NCBI GenBank assembly: GCA_973895155.1
Contig: OZ316892.1
Coordinates: 8,928,001-8,992,000 of the forward strand
DNA length: 64,000 nucleotides
DNA from: Marsupella aquatica
Lineage: Eukaryota > Marchantiophyta
Direction of reading: 5' to 3'
The translations under genes and the position numbers were made by a program. Positions 1-13,945 of the stretch are shown here, piece after piece (the stretch's first letter is position 1; each line of letters starts with the position of its first letter). The notes below the pieces were generated by a model. It did no database searches and was not told the origin of the DNA. It worked only from the letters and a program-made list of their open reading frames with translations.

Positions 1-3000
1 AGTAGATACGGCCCAGATCAGCTCATTGGAATCTTATTTGAGATATACACGAAGTCATTTGGGTTCTCACCAAGGGTTATGTTGCCACTGGACATATAAA
101 GGCCAGGAAGACCAAAGGCAATGCACCTCATTCAATCCCTTCTGTCTATGACTCTGTAAGCACAAAAAATACCATAGCATACAATCCTATACTTACAAAC
201 CTTGCTAATTTAGGTCTTAAAAGATGGGCAGTGATGGTCTAAGCAGAATCATGGATGTGTATCTTTCCCTTGCTTGTTTGCCTTCAGTGGGTCTCCCTGC
301 GTTTGGGACCCTTAATCCCCGATTGGGTTCTTTGGCAGTTTCATATATAAATGAAATGGAGAAAGCAGTCACCATCAAGTCAGGTCATTCACTTTTAGGT
401 CTTAATTTGGAAGAGGAAATGCTCAGCTAAGTTTAGGGACCCATGCTTGGCATTGTTGGCAATGCATGCTTGGAGTAGGGCGAGCAGACATGCAGCTTTT
501 TGGAAAGTGTTCACAACAGATTTTCCAGGACAGCGAAAGATTTGTATGCACCTTGTTGTTGGATGCATTGAAATTTAAAAATGGGGTTAGTGGCTGGATG
601 GGAAATATATTAGCAAGTTTTCTTCCTTGAAATGAGCTCCGTACTCATGAGAAAAATAAAACCCAGAAAAGAAGGAGTAAACCAGCCAGACCCACAGACT
701 CTCACGGACTCACAGCCACTCAGGGATTAGCCAGTTTCCTACCCAGCTAATACCCCATTAGTCAGAATCAATAGTCATCCTTAAATCTCTGCATATCTAC
801 TGTAGCTATCAAAATTAGGTACGGAATTTTTATGGAGATCTTCTCTTAACTGTCATCGTTTATCAAAATTAATCTAATTAAATTACTGTAGGTGTTGAAT
901 CAATTTGGCATCTTCTTCTTTACACACAAGGTGACATTCTTTTTGGTTCAAACTTTATTAAAAATTAATTTGCCCTGCTTCGTGCAGCAAAAAAATCTCC
1001 TTTCGAGAGGAAAAAAACACTTTATCTGAATGTTACACTACGATCGATAGTACGGAAATGTGCCATCCGAGGTACGGTACCCTGGACATCTCCATAAAGG
1101 AAGGTCTGCGTGTCAATTCACGGATTCCGATGCCACTCCATGGTACTGGTACAGTGGTACTACTGTACCCCAATAGCCTATTAGCCGGACCTGAACTAGG
1201 CACCAACCTCCTGCCCGCTGGGCCAAGAGTAAAAAAGGACGAGGCGGATATGCTTTGATCTCCTTTATTACAATACTCATTAGCGGGACTGAATTGGGCA
1301 CCCACCTTCTGCCCGCGGGCAGTAACGAAAATCAATCCTCCTACCCGCGGGTCAAGAGGAAAAAAGGACGAGGCTGATATACTTTGTCCATTAGCCGGAC
1401 CAGAATTTGGCACCCACCCTCTGCCCACGGGCTGCAAGTAAAATAAAGGCTACTGCCCTTGGGGCCGAGAGGAGAACAGAATGAAGCGGATATGCTTTTG
1501 TCCCAGCTTATCTGCCCATTTGCAGGACCTGAATATTAGCAGCCACCTTTTGCCCGCGGGCTGTAAGTAAAATTTATCCTACTGCCCGAGGACCAAAGAG
1601 AAGAACAGGATGAAGCGGATATGCTTTGTCCTCATTATTCGTATACCCATCAGGAATCATCACGAGTACCTGAATTTGGCACCCACCTTCTGCCCGCGGG
1701 CTGTAACTAAAATAAGCAGACTGCCCTGGGGCCAAGAGAAGAACAGGATGGGACGGATATGCTTTGTACAATGAAAGGTTTATGCGTCCTTGTCATGTCA
1801 TGCATGCATGGATCGTGGACGTCTTACCTCTTCAGGTGGTTTCAGCGCAGACCGTGAATGGTGAACCCCTTTGTGAAGCTCAAGAGTCTAGAGCAGTGGT
1901 GTCCAAGTTCGCCCCAGCCCCAGTCTGGGTCATGATTGTGAGCTTGTAAATGGCAGGTTACCATCAGTAGGGGGTCTCTAATATTGGGCCTCAGCTATTT
2001 TTACATATGTCCGCATTATGGTAAGCGGGATACGGATGGCGGCACTCCTTGTTGCTAGCCTGCACAGTCATCCCGCGGGATTGTACTCTTTGCCACTTGC
2101 AATTTAACCATGGTTCATTGGCTGCAATAGTTTCTTCAACTTTCACTAACAGGCTTATACTCAATGTCTCTATCTCCATCTTTATAGCTAGACGCTTACA
2201 ATTTCCAACATGTCCAAGTGCCCCAACCTCACAAAGGTCAATAGAATCTAAGGATCCCAGCTTTTCCCCTGGTCTTTTTAACCATGGTTAGTACTGCCCA
2301 ATAGTTTTGAGATTTCTGGAAGTTTTGGTTGCATCAAATCTTCTACTGATCAATGCAAATAGTGCCATGCAAAGGAAAAATCTATGGCCAGGAGGTCTAA
2401 CTGCATTTCACTTCCAAAAAAACAACATATATTCACCAAAACTAAAGAAATTGACTGGCATGGTCACATGGTGTCAGCAGTGTAAAAAGGGTTTTACTAT
2501 GTTGCCTGGTTACTGTTAGCCCAGTAATTTGTCCCTTGAGAGCTGAGACTTGCCTCAGATCGGTCTAGGCTTGCCGTGGTGCCAATAAATTGTCTAAATT
2601 GCCCCTTGAGAGTTGAGACCTCATCTTAGAAGTTAATCTGTCTAGGTCAAGTTTACATTGCTAGTTCCCTAATGCAAGACCACTGTCACTAGCCCAAATA
2701 CCAGTGCATGTATACACAAAGGGCTCCCCATGGACCCAATTCACAATCATGGTCTAAATATCAACAAAAATCTAACAAATTTTGACCTATGGTTCCCGGC
2801 TTAGGTCATGAAAAGTAGACTCCAATCTCAAATTATTGTACAAAATTACTCATCAATATGCTTTGTGGTTTCTAAATTCAAATTTGTTGGATTTTGTTGG
2901 GTTTGGTTTTTTTCTGTTTCTTTCTTTTCTTGTGGAGGTGAGTGTCTTCAATTTCAACTTTTTGTATTCTCGGTGAGTCACTACAATGGCAAGCCAACTG

Positions 3001-4791
3001 ACTATGCATGACGAAGGAGGTGGGGGTTTGATCTGACTGGAATCAACAGCGTCTATTGGCTGTCACCGAGCCCAGAAATATTCCAGAAAATAATTACTTC
3101 TACAACAGAATTTTAGTACTACATGCTCAATCAAGTTAGCATGTAGGCTAACTCAGAATAGTTTCACGAATGAGGAGAACTCAGATAACTCAATATTTGG
3201 AGAATGTTTACAGGAAACTAATTAAGAAATTTAGGACCCCATGTCATGCTCTCCAGGATTTTTAATATGAAGACTGCCCACACTCCTCAACTATGAACGG
3301 TGGTAAGCACCACTTCCAAGAACGGTGCTCAAAAAACCACCAAGAGTTTGCGAGGTGGAGCATGGGGCCAGATAAAATTGGAAACAAGATTGACGATCAT
3401 GCCCAATGCAACAAGCCTGTAAAGGTGCACTAGACTGCAGGTAGGCTTGTAAGAATGCAAGCGTTCGACACTTTTTCAAAACTGGAAATAGGAAAGATTT
3501 CCCCTTCCTCCAAGAGGGTGAGGGTGCTATAACTAAATTAAATGTCCTGCTTGGCTTTGGATACATCCCACTTGTGATTCCACGGGCTGACTGATCTCTC
3601 TACATTACTCTCCATACCAAGGGCTTCACCTACTACAAGACTGCGTGGAAGCCCACATGCCTACATCTGTGGCCATTGTCCCTCCCTGGTGTCGTCACTG
3701 ATGCGTATCATATCTTTTGACAGGTCAGACTATTGTGCGTTGTTTATATAACGCAAATGTGTACCTTCTAGAGCTCTTCCCCTGGAATGACCTGGTCCAT
3801 GTGTACTCAAAAAGCAGTAAGTTGATTCCAAAATTCTCGAGGACTCCCAGGAAGATGGTCTGATTTACATGATGTCGTACATATTTACACAATATATAGA
3901 TGATACAGGTGAATGTAAAGCACGTTCCGCCAAAGAAAATCACTGTAACAATTTTCATCGATCTCCTGTGCTCAGCTTTGCGTGCATTCAAATGGATGCG
4001 CTGCACCTTCGTTGGTCTCTTGTACTCTGAAGCGCTGAAGGAACTCCAGAGGTCTGTTAACACATTACAATTAGAGCTAGTGAGAAGAACCCTGACTCAA
4101 CTTCAAATGCCTGACTTCAGTTGGACAAAAGATCTAGGGTTGGAAAGTTCATGCTTGGTCTGAACGAAGCTCATAACAGAGCCCTCACCGTGAACGACCT
4201 GTTTTAATAAATTTCTGTATCGGCTCCGAAGACTTATGTTGCGACAGGTCACAAAACTATATGAATGAAGTTAGTGTTCCCACACCATCAAATGCTAGCA
4301 GCTCTCGGCCGTGTTACATAGCACCTTAATTCTTTTCACCGTCCGCTAAAGAGTTAGACATAGAAGTTCACTCCAAAAGCTGCATATCCATACACAGATC
4401 AGCATGCAGTGACTTCTTGTGATCCCTTCCAATTGCTACGTCCAACTTCTTCGTTCCTCAATTAAACAACCACCAATACCGCCAAATTTGATCGACTGAC
4501 ATTCCAGTGAGGGAAAATAGAACAGATTACAAAATCCTAGCCTTAAATTTTCACAACCAAATCACAAGAGAAGAAAATCAACAGATGCAATCATTCTTCC
4601 CATTACATTGCTTCCATGACCCGTCATTGGTATAAACAACTGCAATCACGTCTCTATGTAGTATAGTGAGATTCTGGATTATCTGTTTCTGTAGACGAGT
4701 TTAAAGATGAAAATAGAACTTTTGATACATTAGGCGAGCTTATCTCCCTAATTCGAAAATGGTGATCTGACATCAAGACAGAGAAGAGGAC
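1..4791. other. Gene-free flank downstream of the ASG2-like gene
   Basis: Apart from the tandem array at 1180-1770, I see only short unrelated open frames without splice or homology support. The part nearest 4.8 kb probably holds the 3' UTR of the minus-strand ASG2-like gene; no polyadenylation site can be fixed by eye. Confidence 0.5.
1180..1770. repeat. Five-copy degenerate GC-rich tandem repeat
   Basis: Five imperfect units of about 97-140 bp begin near 1180, 1277, 1389, 1517 and 1656. Each carries a core like 'ggcacccaccttctgcccg', then 'cgggctgtaa', then 'gcggatatgctttgt'. No open frame is conserved between units, so this is repeat DNA and not a coding repeat. The family is not recognised. 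Confidence 0.8.
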
Positions 4792-7700
4792 TCACAATCC
4801 TCGTCTACGCATATGACGTTGGTTGTCATCCATGACTCGTAAAAGGTCTCCTGACTCGGGACCTTGTTCTCCTCCAGCCACCATCGAAGGATCTCCAGCA
4901 CACGGGGTCCACATCTGAGAGGGAAAAACGTTGTCAAGAAGGCGCTCTCATTTACGATAAGAGTCGAAATTTTGCACATGTGTACACTACCAGCCAGAGC
5001 TACCAGCCAGAGCTCTCAAAATCACTGGTGAGGGACATGCTTGGAAACCTTAATAGTGTAATCAAGCCCACTTGTTGCTATGGCGCAATCAAACGGATGG
5101 CACTGCACACAATTGACAACTGCGAGTACCCAGCACAGAAATTAGTTGATTGGTATCTAGATTGATTGGTATATAGAGAATATAATTGAAGAGAAGAATC
5201 CTTCAACAACACAACTACGGCCCAAACCAGGAAAAATTCAAACTAAGACCATGACCAATAACTATCCTAGGACTATCCTAAAGTCCGAGACAAAGATGAT
5301 ATGAAATGAACATTGAGGGGAGGTCATCCATTCTGATACAAGGAGGATGAAATCAAGAACTCTTCAGGTTTCTAAAGGTCTACCACCAAAACAAGGAAGT
5401 CCTGTCAAAAACGAAGGTAAGCAAGACAGCCCAGATATGGTCAATCTGTGTCCTTTACAGTAGCAACGTTAAAACACACCTAACGACATGGCATCCAAAG
5501 AGATGGGGCTCACCGAGCTCATCGCCGCTGAGCATTTTTACTAGTCTACCAGTCTTCTTTGCCCAAATGAACCACCGCCCATCATCGCTACCACTGGCCA
5601 CAAATTCCCCTGCGTGCAAGAGATTACAGTACGTTCTTTCGCTAAAATACGAGCACGGAGGCACTCAGAGTGCCTGACCGACAGTGGATGGTTCCTGTGA
5701 CTGAGTAAAACAAATACACTCGATTTTAATGGAAGACCAAAGGAGTTGAATGACTGAATTGAATATACCTCTTTCACCAAGAAAGCTTGCCTGCTTGATG
5801 TCAGTACCAGTATTGCAGTGACCAACATACCGCTGCCTCATGTCGACAGCAATGTCAACCTGCGATCATTGAAAGACAGAACTTACAAGCATCAGATAGG
5901 AATGTTCACATCTATGACATGTGCCAGCTTCCAAAGAGGCAGACTAATCCAAGGCGGCTATTCAATTGAAGGAATTATGGCGTCCTACTTTGACGGACAT
6001 CTGCTCAGGATAGACAGACAAAATGCTCAAAGAAATAGAATTGATATACCGAGATAAGGTCATAATTCACCTCGACATATAACGAATGACAAGACAGATT
6101 GAATCCTTGCCAAACATGGTTTATGATGATTAGTTTCCACTACATGAAAATCGCGATCAATAATCAGTACTTTACCTGGGTTGATAATCTCTCACTTCCA
6201 ATCCCCGTTGACGAGGTTGAAGATATAGATGCGAGACTTCTACTTATCCGGTCTCGACCTTCAAGCCTAGGTCTCAGCCTTAGGCTCAAGCTGGAGCCTG
6301 GGGATCCTTCTTCTCTGTCCCTTTCATCCTCTTCAGCAACTGACATTTCAATCTCCAGTTCCATTTCAATGTCGTCATCAAATATGTCTTGATCATCAGC
6401 GTCTGAACGCCACGGATCATGGTATGATTCACTGATGTCTGACTCAGATCTAAGTAAGAGATTGCTTATTGTTCGTATTCTTGATTTTCTCTCCAGTTTG
6501 ATATCTCTTTCATTGCCTCTGTTGTTTTTTGCGTCTTCAGCTGTGCACATGCACAATGACTCGTCAACTATCCACATATATGATGAGCACCATATCAGAA
6601 TTGAACAAGCTGATACCAACGATAAGCAATCTCTTCATAAAAACATCTAGGCAACAATTCTCACTAGCAATAGAAAGATGTTCTCTCTTGCCGCAATAAG
6701 GTGAACTCAGATACCTGACTTCAACTTGACGCGAAGTTGAGTTACAAGGTCGGAAAGGGTACTATCTGTAGGTTCTAAATGATGGGCTCTCATGGCAAAG
6801 TCAAGTGCCTCCTTGTATCTCTGAAGCTGAACAGATACAAATGTAAATCAGCACGGCAATCACTTCACTTTCATATTTAAGAAGTGTCTTTCAACAGAAC
6901 AGCCCTTAGCACTTTCTCGCAAAAGAGTGGAATCCAGAATTGCAATAAATATTGTCCGGAATTCAATTCACACATCTCCATAGCCAACAAACAGGTTTAT
7001 TACTACTCTAAGCTTTGGCAACTGATACGATTTCACAAGATATAGAGTTGAGAAAACACCAAAGAAAGAGCTTCGGCCATATGTTGATGAGCCACTGTTG
7101 ACATTGGATTGATTGCCCGAGCTTCATTACAGTCTCGAATTGCCATATGTACATCATTTTTCCAATTACGCTGCCACCGCCAACAAAACTATGTGAGAAC
7201 GTTCTTAAACTCGGCGAATGACCATGCTCAAGAAAAGAAAGAAGAAAATTCCAAACAAGACTATAGGAATGACTGGGAGGTGAAGTACTTGCGACTAATT
7301 GCACCTTCAAAAAAGCTGCTGCTCGAAAGCAAAGACAATCATGTCTTAGACCAACACCGACAGCAGGGCCTCCAGCATCAATAATTTCACTGCAAGTCTC
7401 AATGGCATGAAGATAGTTTCTTTCCAATGTCACAGCCTTTTTTGCATCCTCAAAAAGCTCGCCACACTCTTGCACCTGCCAAAGAGATTTTTGGTGAGCA
7501 TCGGAAAGAGTTGACTAAAGCCAGATTTATTGTCTGCAACATCATCCTTTCAGAGTTACCTGGTAAAGTAATCATTCCCGAAATGATAGAATCCTCCGTC
7601 AACTCTGCACACAAGAATTACTGGTTGCAATCTAGGAAAACCGGGAGTAAACAAATGAATAGATAGACAATCAAACCATCCTAACCACCCAAACAATGCC

Positions 7701-10700
7701 CCATATTTCAGTTACTTGTTCCCACAACTTCTGCTGCTGTGAGGTGTTTCGAACTTCTTCAACAGCTTTTCATCGATCGACCAGCTATAGTTTCTCTCAG
7801 CGTTGCATCAGAGTATGAACAAGACCATACTACGTGCGCGGTAGGCAAACGAAAATTTGAGCACGTACCCACGAGGTGTTCCGTCTGTAACCATGGCCTA
7901 AAGCCCCAACAGATAACTGTGGCTGGCTTGGCTTTGTACCGTTAATAAGTGGTGCAAGGACAGTTCGTTTCGGAACATCACATGCTCTATAAACCACAGC
8001 GTCCTCCTGCCCTGCGCGACGATTCCCACACCTTCATTTAACAAAAGAAACCAAATGACGCTAATCGCCTAGTCTCGAAAATACGCTCAGAATGCCTCAA
8101 ACAATCTTACTTGTAACCAGGATTTTTGCCACGTCTCATAGCCAGTGCCTAGAACTATTTCTAAGCGCCAATATGTCATTATTTCAAAGCTCCTAATAGG
8201 CTTCAGCTGCTACAGCCCCAGCAAAACTCCATAGACTGTTAAGATTAAGTTCGATTCAGTGGTCTTTGCATACCTCCATAAGAATCCATCAGATAGACAT
8301 GTTCACCACTATAACTTAGAAGAACCTCCTCTCCATTAGGACTGAACATAACATGAGTCAGGTGTATCCCAGGGCGGCTCTGCAATTACATGCATCTGGT
8401 AAGCAACAGTAGCCTCCTATATCTTCCAATGTGTCTTGTCAGATATCATAGGAGACACTTGACGGTAATCGCTTTCTTCATGCATTTACAGTTATTGCAC
8501 GACAAGATCTTCCAGTAAAAGTGTTAATTCTTCTGCATGATTGTTACAAGGCCACCGCCTGCCCTACATCCTATCATGATCTTTCACTAACTATCAAAGC
8601 AAAATTTACATGCAACTTGGACATGTGGGCCCTCTATTGTAAAACAAATCAAAGGAAGCCAATATGCCTGAAGATGTTGCGTAGTAGAGTAAAGACTAAA
8701 CAGACCTATACTATTTACCATTTAAGTATTTGCTACCAATTAAGAACTTACAAAGAAACAATTCCACTACAGAAAACACAGTTATGCCGTTTCCTCTAAT
8801 GTTATCCGAAACTATTCACAGGGCTCCTAGCATGCTATGGAGGGAAAAAAGGTTGGCATTAAGTTGATACCCACATGCTCTGACAGATGGGCAGGACAGA
8901 AATAGCAAACACATGGAGGTGGCTTCGTTGGCTGCAACGCAGAGCTAAGTGGAGGAAGCATGCGCCGGTCATAAAGCCGAGCAAATGCATCACTGCAAGC
9001 AAAACACAAGCCCCTGAGTTATATCGCAGACGAAAAATCATATCAAGGCACGAACGATCTCCAAGCAGCCACGTTTGTAATGACCACACAGTAGCATAAT
9101 TTAACAACTGAAGCAAGGGAATTTCAAATTAGACAGAAATAAGCGTACGAAAAGAAAACAATCTTGAGACTGTTCTATATGACAAAATCTCTACCGGAAA
9201 CTCAAGTAGAAGGCACCAAGCAAGGCATTCCTACCTGCCGCCAACAAGAAGGTGGTGAGGGCGAGTAGGGCTTATGGCACATGTCTTGAGTTCAAGACAA
9301 TTCCTAGGGGCATCTTGCAAAGATTTTTTTGACCCACTCCGTAAATCAAGCTACAAAACACAGTTGTTACCCACGTTAGCACATACAAGCCCAAGGGTAA
9401 TATCCCTGAAAATTCAGGACCAAAACTTCAATTTCTAGTAGCCTAGACTCCTAGAGATTCAAGGATTTACATTATTCTTGGAGAATGATAAACGACCAAA
9501 ACTCACATTGCAAACGAAAGCCAAGAAAGACTCTCTGGGAGCCTCAGCTTTACAACTACAAGTGGACTCCAGCCGACGAGACAATCAGTTACTTTAGAAA
9601 GATTTTGGCGTCAGTGCTCCATGATTATATTGAATGAATCCCTACGTAAACACCGGCTATTGTTATAAACGAGATCTTACGAGAACATTCCGGCATTCTT
9701 GCACTGAAGTATCATGGGTAGGACATCGGACACTCTCACGCAGATCATGTTGTCTCAAAGTGCCATCCTCGCTTGCACTCCACACAATGTGCGGGTTACC
9801 ATCCTCCACCTACAATATACATAAATGTCACACACATCTTTCTTTGTGAAAGCTTCAGGAGAGTTTCAGCTGTACTTTTTCGATCACAGAACGACATCAA
9901 GAACTCCCGTACAATGATATCAAAGTGCACAAAATACTTCATGACGAGAGAGGCTAGAAAACTGATCCTCAACAGAAACAGAAAAGTCAGAACTGGTGAA
10001 ACTTACAGCCAACTTTTTCACCCGCTTAGCATGGCAGCGAAAAAGCGCAGTTTGCTCTGATGAAGATATCCTTCCAGGTGCTGCTGCGGAGCGACTGACC
10101 CTGTGTACCCTAACCTGGGAAGAATACATACATTACAGTCAGCTGACATGGCTTATATCTTGAAACGTGTTTCACAATGGCTGACAAAGGTGCGAGAGAC
10201 AAAGTATCTTGGCAGCTGAAACTACACCCCTTAGTGTGCATGTGAAGCAGGCCATTAACAGAGTTGACAAGAACAAAACCCGTTACCATAATCCAGCAAA
10301 CACAAGACCGTCACGCATCAGTGCGTTTGGGGCATAATATTACAAAAAAATTGATATCCATCGATATCACACAACAATGAAGATTGGATAGAGGGTAGTA
10401 CCTCTGCATCTCCTGCACCCGACACTACCACATCGTCTCCAGTTTCTGGCATGAACTTTGTACAGAATATGTTATTGGAATGACCTGTGTAAATACTGTG
10501 AAGCAACTTGTGGGTGCCATACTCCCAGATGTTCACCTGCCAATATCGAAAACCCTAATTAAAATCAAAGCACATCCAAAAACATAAATTATGCCAACCC
10601 CCCACCTTCCCACCCGAACACCTAATCGTCAACGCATAATTGATGATGCCCAATTTCCAAGCAGATATCTTACAACGTAAGAACCTACGTACGAACCCCG

Positions 10701-12017
10701 TCGTCAAACAAAGTTATTCCAATCTAGAGAAGTATCACTTGTATAGTAAAGGCACAAGACACTTACTTGAAAATCATCAGAACCGGATAGAAGAAGTGAA
10801 CCCTTTTGATTCCAAGCTAAAGTATTCACGCATCCTTGATGACCCTGTCAGAGACGCCACAATTGTCTCAATCTATGATTCATATTCGGACGCTCAAGGC
10901 ATGATTTACTCCGCTGAGGCACTGCATCTACTCCAGGCATCATTTAAGACCGAGAAAGTTAGCATATACTGTTTCACCACTTTAATGAGGCGATGTTAGC
11001 ATCACACCGGACTCAATTTATTGTTCTGCCGGTCATAGTAGGTCCTATATAATATCAGTGAAATGCCACTTAAGCCATTATATATCTAACCCAGATTCCA
11101 AATTTGGCATTTTCAGCCGGGTCTTACTTTCCGATACACCGTGAGCAAGTACAGACATATGACCGACTAATTACCTCCATCACTTTCTCCAGGGCCAGGC
11201 GCTGGACGAGTGAAGAGTGCATCTGAAGCGAACGCATCGCATGGTGCTCCTGGTATGGATATGGAACCTGTCAGGAAGAGCGAACGTAACACGTCAGCCC
11301 AAGAACAATGAAAAGAATTTACCGACAACGAACGTTCATGCGGGCAGCGATAACACCCCCTTCAAAACCCCTTCACCGCCCGTCACGACTATGAGAAACT
11401 CAGCATTAGCATCAGAGCTGACAATTCATCCTCTCACACCGACGAGACGTCCCGCATTTGTCCTCAGCCCCTACAAATGTCCCTTCTCCAAGCGCTGGTA
11501 GTCGGCAAAGGTATGCAAAGTGCTCATCTAGTGCGATGCGAATTGTTCGTGACGCCACGAAAATCCAATGGTGACAAGCATTTGCTTCCCCTTTCCGCGT
11601 ACCTACCTGCTCTCATATCAAAACTACGAGCTAAGAATTCAGCTTGTCATGATCGCCATGGAGCTCTAGACGATCCATACAGTCCAATAACACGATCAGA
11701 ACGATCTATTTGCCTTAATGCGCCGGAGCTCATTCTCTTGGCTTGTGGGACGAAGGAAGGACCTTAGATCCAGGACCGTCAAACCGTCCAAATTTGCGCG
11801 AATTGAACGTCATGCTCCATTGTCTCCGAAAAGCTTTGCTACTTATGGCCGCTATTACATAATTCACAACGTAACCAAACAGAGGTCGGCCGGAACAACG
11901 AAACAGAAAGAGCAACGGGCGAGAAGAAAGGATTGATAGGTGCAAAGCAATTACCTGATGTGAATCAATTGTCCTACCGTCCAGCAAACCAAGAATGTTA
12001 CCATCAGCGCACTTCAT
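4792..12017 (-). CDS. ASG2: ASG2/WDTC1-like WD40-TPR protein (DWD, CUL4-DDB1 substrate receptor family)
   Basis: Homologue of Arabidopsis ASG2 and animal WDTC1, predicted CUL4-DDB1 ubiquitin-ligase receptors. I assembled the exons, from the ATG: 11955-12017, 11175-11249, 10767-10844, 10402-10536, 10007-10114, 9681-9809, 9235-9350, 8875-8992, 8274-8379, 8111-8148, 7869-7897, 7716-7784, 7622-7631 (tentative 10-nt micro-exon needed for phase), 7305-7475, 7060-7170, 6715-6826, 6176-6540, 5778-5859, 5514-5609, 5049-5119, 4792-4914. Phases agree throughout and give about 734 aa, close to the roughly 757 aa of Arabidopsis. Family signatures: an N-terminal WD block (GHQGCVN, LLLSGSDD, TGHSNNIFCTKF), SDAFARLYDRRMLPPL, a TPR block (CLCFRAAAFLK, WKNDVHMAIRDC, YKEALDFA), an acidic stretch, then C-terminal WD (YVGHCNTGTDIKQASF, ASGSDDGRWFIW, NCVQCHPFD). 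Odd: the C-terminus stops soon after the last WD repeat (MRRRGL, stop). The linker at 7.6-7.9 kb is least certain; the rest is firm. Confidence 0.92.
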
Positions 12018-12179
12018 CTTTCCAAAAACGCTGCTCCGATGTCGGCGACACCGCCAATTGTGCGTACTACACCGCCGCAAAGCACTTCAGGTGATAGAAT
12101 CCCATCCGGCCTTCATCGCAATTAAGCCGACGAAAACCACGACGACGACGACACACACCCTTCGTCAGATTTTGGCACC

Positions 12180-12730
12180 AACGCCACCTCCACCTCCTCT
12201 TCCTTTTTATCGCTTTCTTTGCTTACTCTATTCCACACACCTCCTCTGCTCTATACGCTCCTTCCCGTCTTTCAGCCGAAAATCAATCAATCAACCATCA
12301 GCCATTCTTCTCCTCCACTCAAAATCTTTCTTTCTTTGCTCAATCCCCTATACACCTCCTCACCGCTCCTCTCCTCTCCTCTCCTCTGCTCTGTACTCTC
12401 CTTATCTTCGCCCTTTCTGTCTTCCAGCCTAAAAATCAATCAATCGATCAATCAACCAACCACGAATCAACCAAGTATCAACCTGCAAGAGAGCAGAAAT
12501 TGCCCGATCCCCCTGTTTTTTGGCCACCGCATCTGCACCTCCGCCACGGCCACCGCCTCACCACCGCGTCGCTCATTTTCTGGTAAATCTCGTCGCCCTC
12601 TCCCACCTCCACACCTCAAAATCGATCGATCTCAATTCCTCGCAAATACTCGTAGTCCATTTTGTTCTCCACCTCCTCCCTTCGCCTCTCCTCCCCTCTC
12701 CTCTCTCCTCTTGTTCGGAGCTCTGTCTCG
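12180..12730. other. Pyrimidine-rich low-complexity stretch upstream of the ASG2-like gene
   Basis: The plus strand is rich in CTCCTC/CTCTCC runs with 'aatcaatcaatc' patches. On the gene strand this is GA-rich and lies just before the ASG2-like start codon, so it probably belongs to its promoter or 5' UTR. A divergent plus-strand transcript is possible but unsupported. A frame of about 200 codons is open across it only because of composition. Confidence 0.55.
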
Positions 12731-12868
12731 AGGAAAAGCTCTCTATTGTCACGAGACAAAACGCTTGCTCCGTTGCTTACTTCCGCACGTCCAGATGCCA
12801 ACACTAATCCAGATATTTACGTACGTTTAAGCTCCGCTTCATCGTAGTTAAGGTCCCTTTCATTAGCG

Positions 12869-13088
12869 GCTAATGTACACCCCTCACCCCTCTGTTAGCA
12901 TCTAATTAGTGTTACAAAAACTAATAGGGGAATAGTACCTTTCTACACTAGTTCAATTCTACTACAGTAGTGCCAAGGATTGTCAATGCTGGTTTGGGCT
13001 AATGTACACCCCTTACCCCTCTGTTAGCATCTAATTAGTGTTACAAAAACTAATAGGGGAATAGTACCTTTCTACACTAGTTCAATTA
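12869..13088. repeat. Tandem duplication, period 133 bp
   Basis: A block of about 87 bp from 'ggctaatgtacacccc' to 'ctacactagttcaatt' occurs at 12869-12955 and again, nearly identical, at 13002-13088. The spacer 'agtagtgccaag..tgtcaatgctggttt' is also repeated. The near identity suggests a recent duplication. Confidence 0.85.
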
Positions 13089-13854
13089 TACGCAGTAGTG
13101 CCAAGTATTTTCAATGCTGGTTTGTGCACCCACCTTCTTTCCATTGGGCAAAAAGCAATTGTTTAAGATGAATGATTTATTTTGTCTAAGGGAGCACTAA
13201 TTCATGAGTGTATTGACAATTTGCATCACCTGAATTAGTATGAGTAACACTAATTGGGGTGAAATGTGTAGATGTTACCGAAGCTTAAGCATTAAGAATT
13301 TTTGAAACTGCTATATTGTGAATTCACCTTTCATATTTTGTCTTATTCAGAGTTTTGGTGTCATACATTTTTATTTCAATGTGCCTTATCAAGGGGCAGC
13401 CTGTGTATCATATACATTTATAATTATTTTATGGACCCCTTTAATTTTTAGGATTCTAAGGTATTTTGAACTTATTTTGGCAGCACCCTTATAAATTTAA
13501 ATCTTTGTGATTTATTAGAGATGAAATGAATGGCTACACCACTTGAACATTCTCATGAATGAGAGAAGTGATTCTGATTGTGTCTTAAGTTCTCCACATG
13601 TCTTTCTTTCCTAAGTTTATGGTTTTTATTGAAATGAGTGTCATTCATGAGGACATCTAATTAAGTGCACACATCGTAGCATCCTTGATTGTACTTTTCA
13701 TTGGTCACTGTGCACCAATCCTTCTAGTTACATTCTCACATTTTATTTACTTTCAAATCACTACAAGACAAAAACTCAAACATGTTCCAGGATGAGCATA
13801 CTATATTCCGCGGAGTTCATCATGATGTTTGTGCAAGTTCACTGGCGTTCAAGC

Positions 13855-13945
13855 GCCCCCGGTTAGTGTTATTCAATTGAGATGTGTACCTGTTACGCGC
13901 CCTTGGTTAGTGTTATTCAATTGAGATGTGTACCTGTTACGTAAC
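13855..13945. repeat. Two-copy tandem repeat, about 44 bp
   Basis: The unit 'cgcccccggttagtgttatt' plus 'caattgagatgtgtacctgt' is followed at once by a second copy starting 'cgcccttggttagtg'. No function is evident. Confidence 0.8.

Noticed and set aside
3291-3566. 91-codon minus-strand frame
   Set aside because: No domain, and no matching exon neighbours could be found on either side.
12219-12830. 203-codon open frame on the plus strand
   Set aside because: It runs through CT-rich simple sequence (Ser/Pro/Leu only), overlaps similar open frames in the other two registers, and has no domain.
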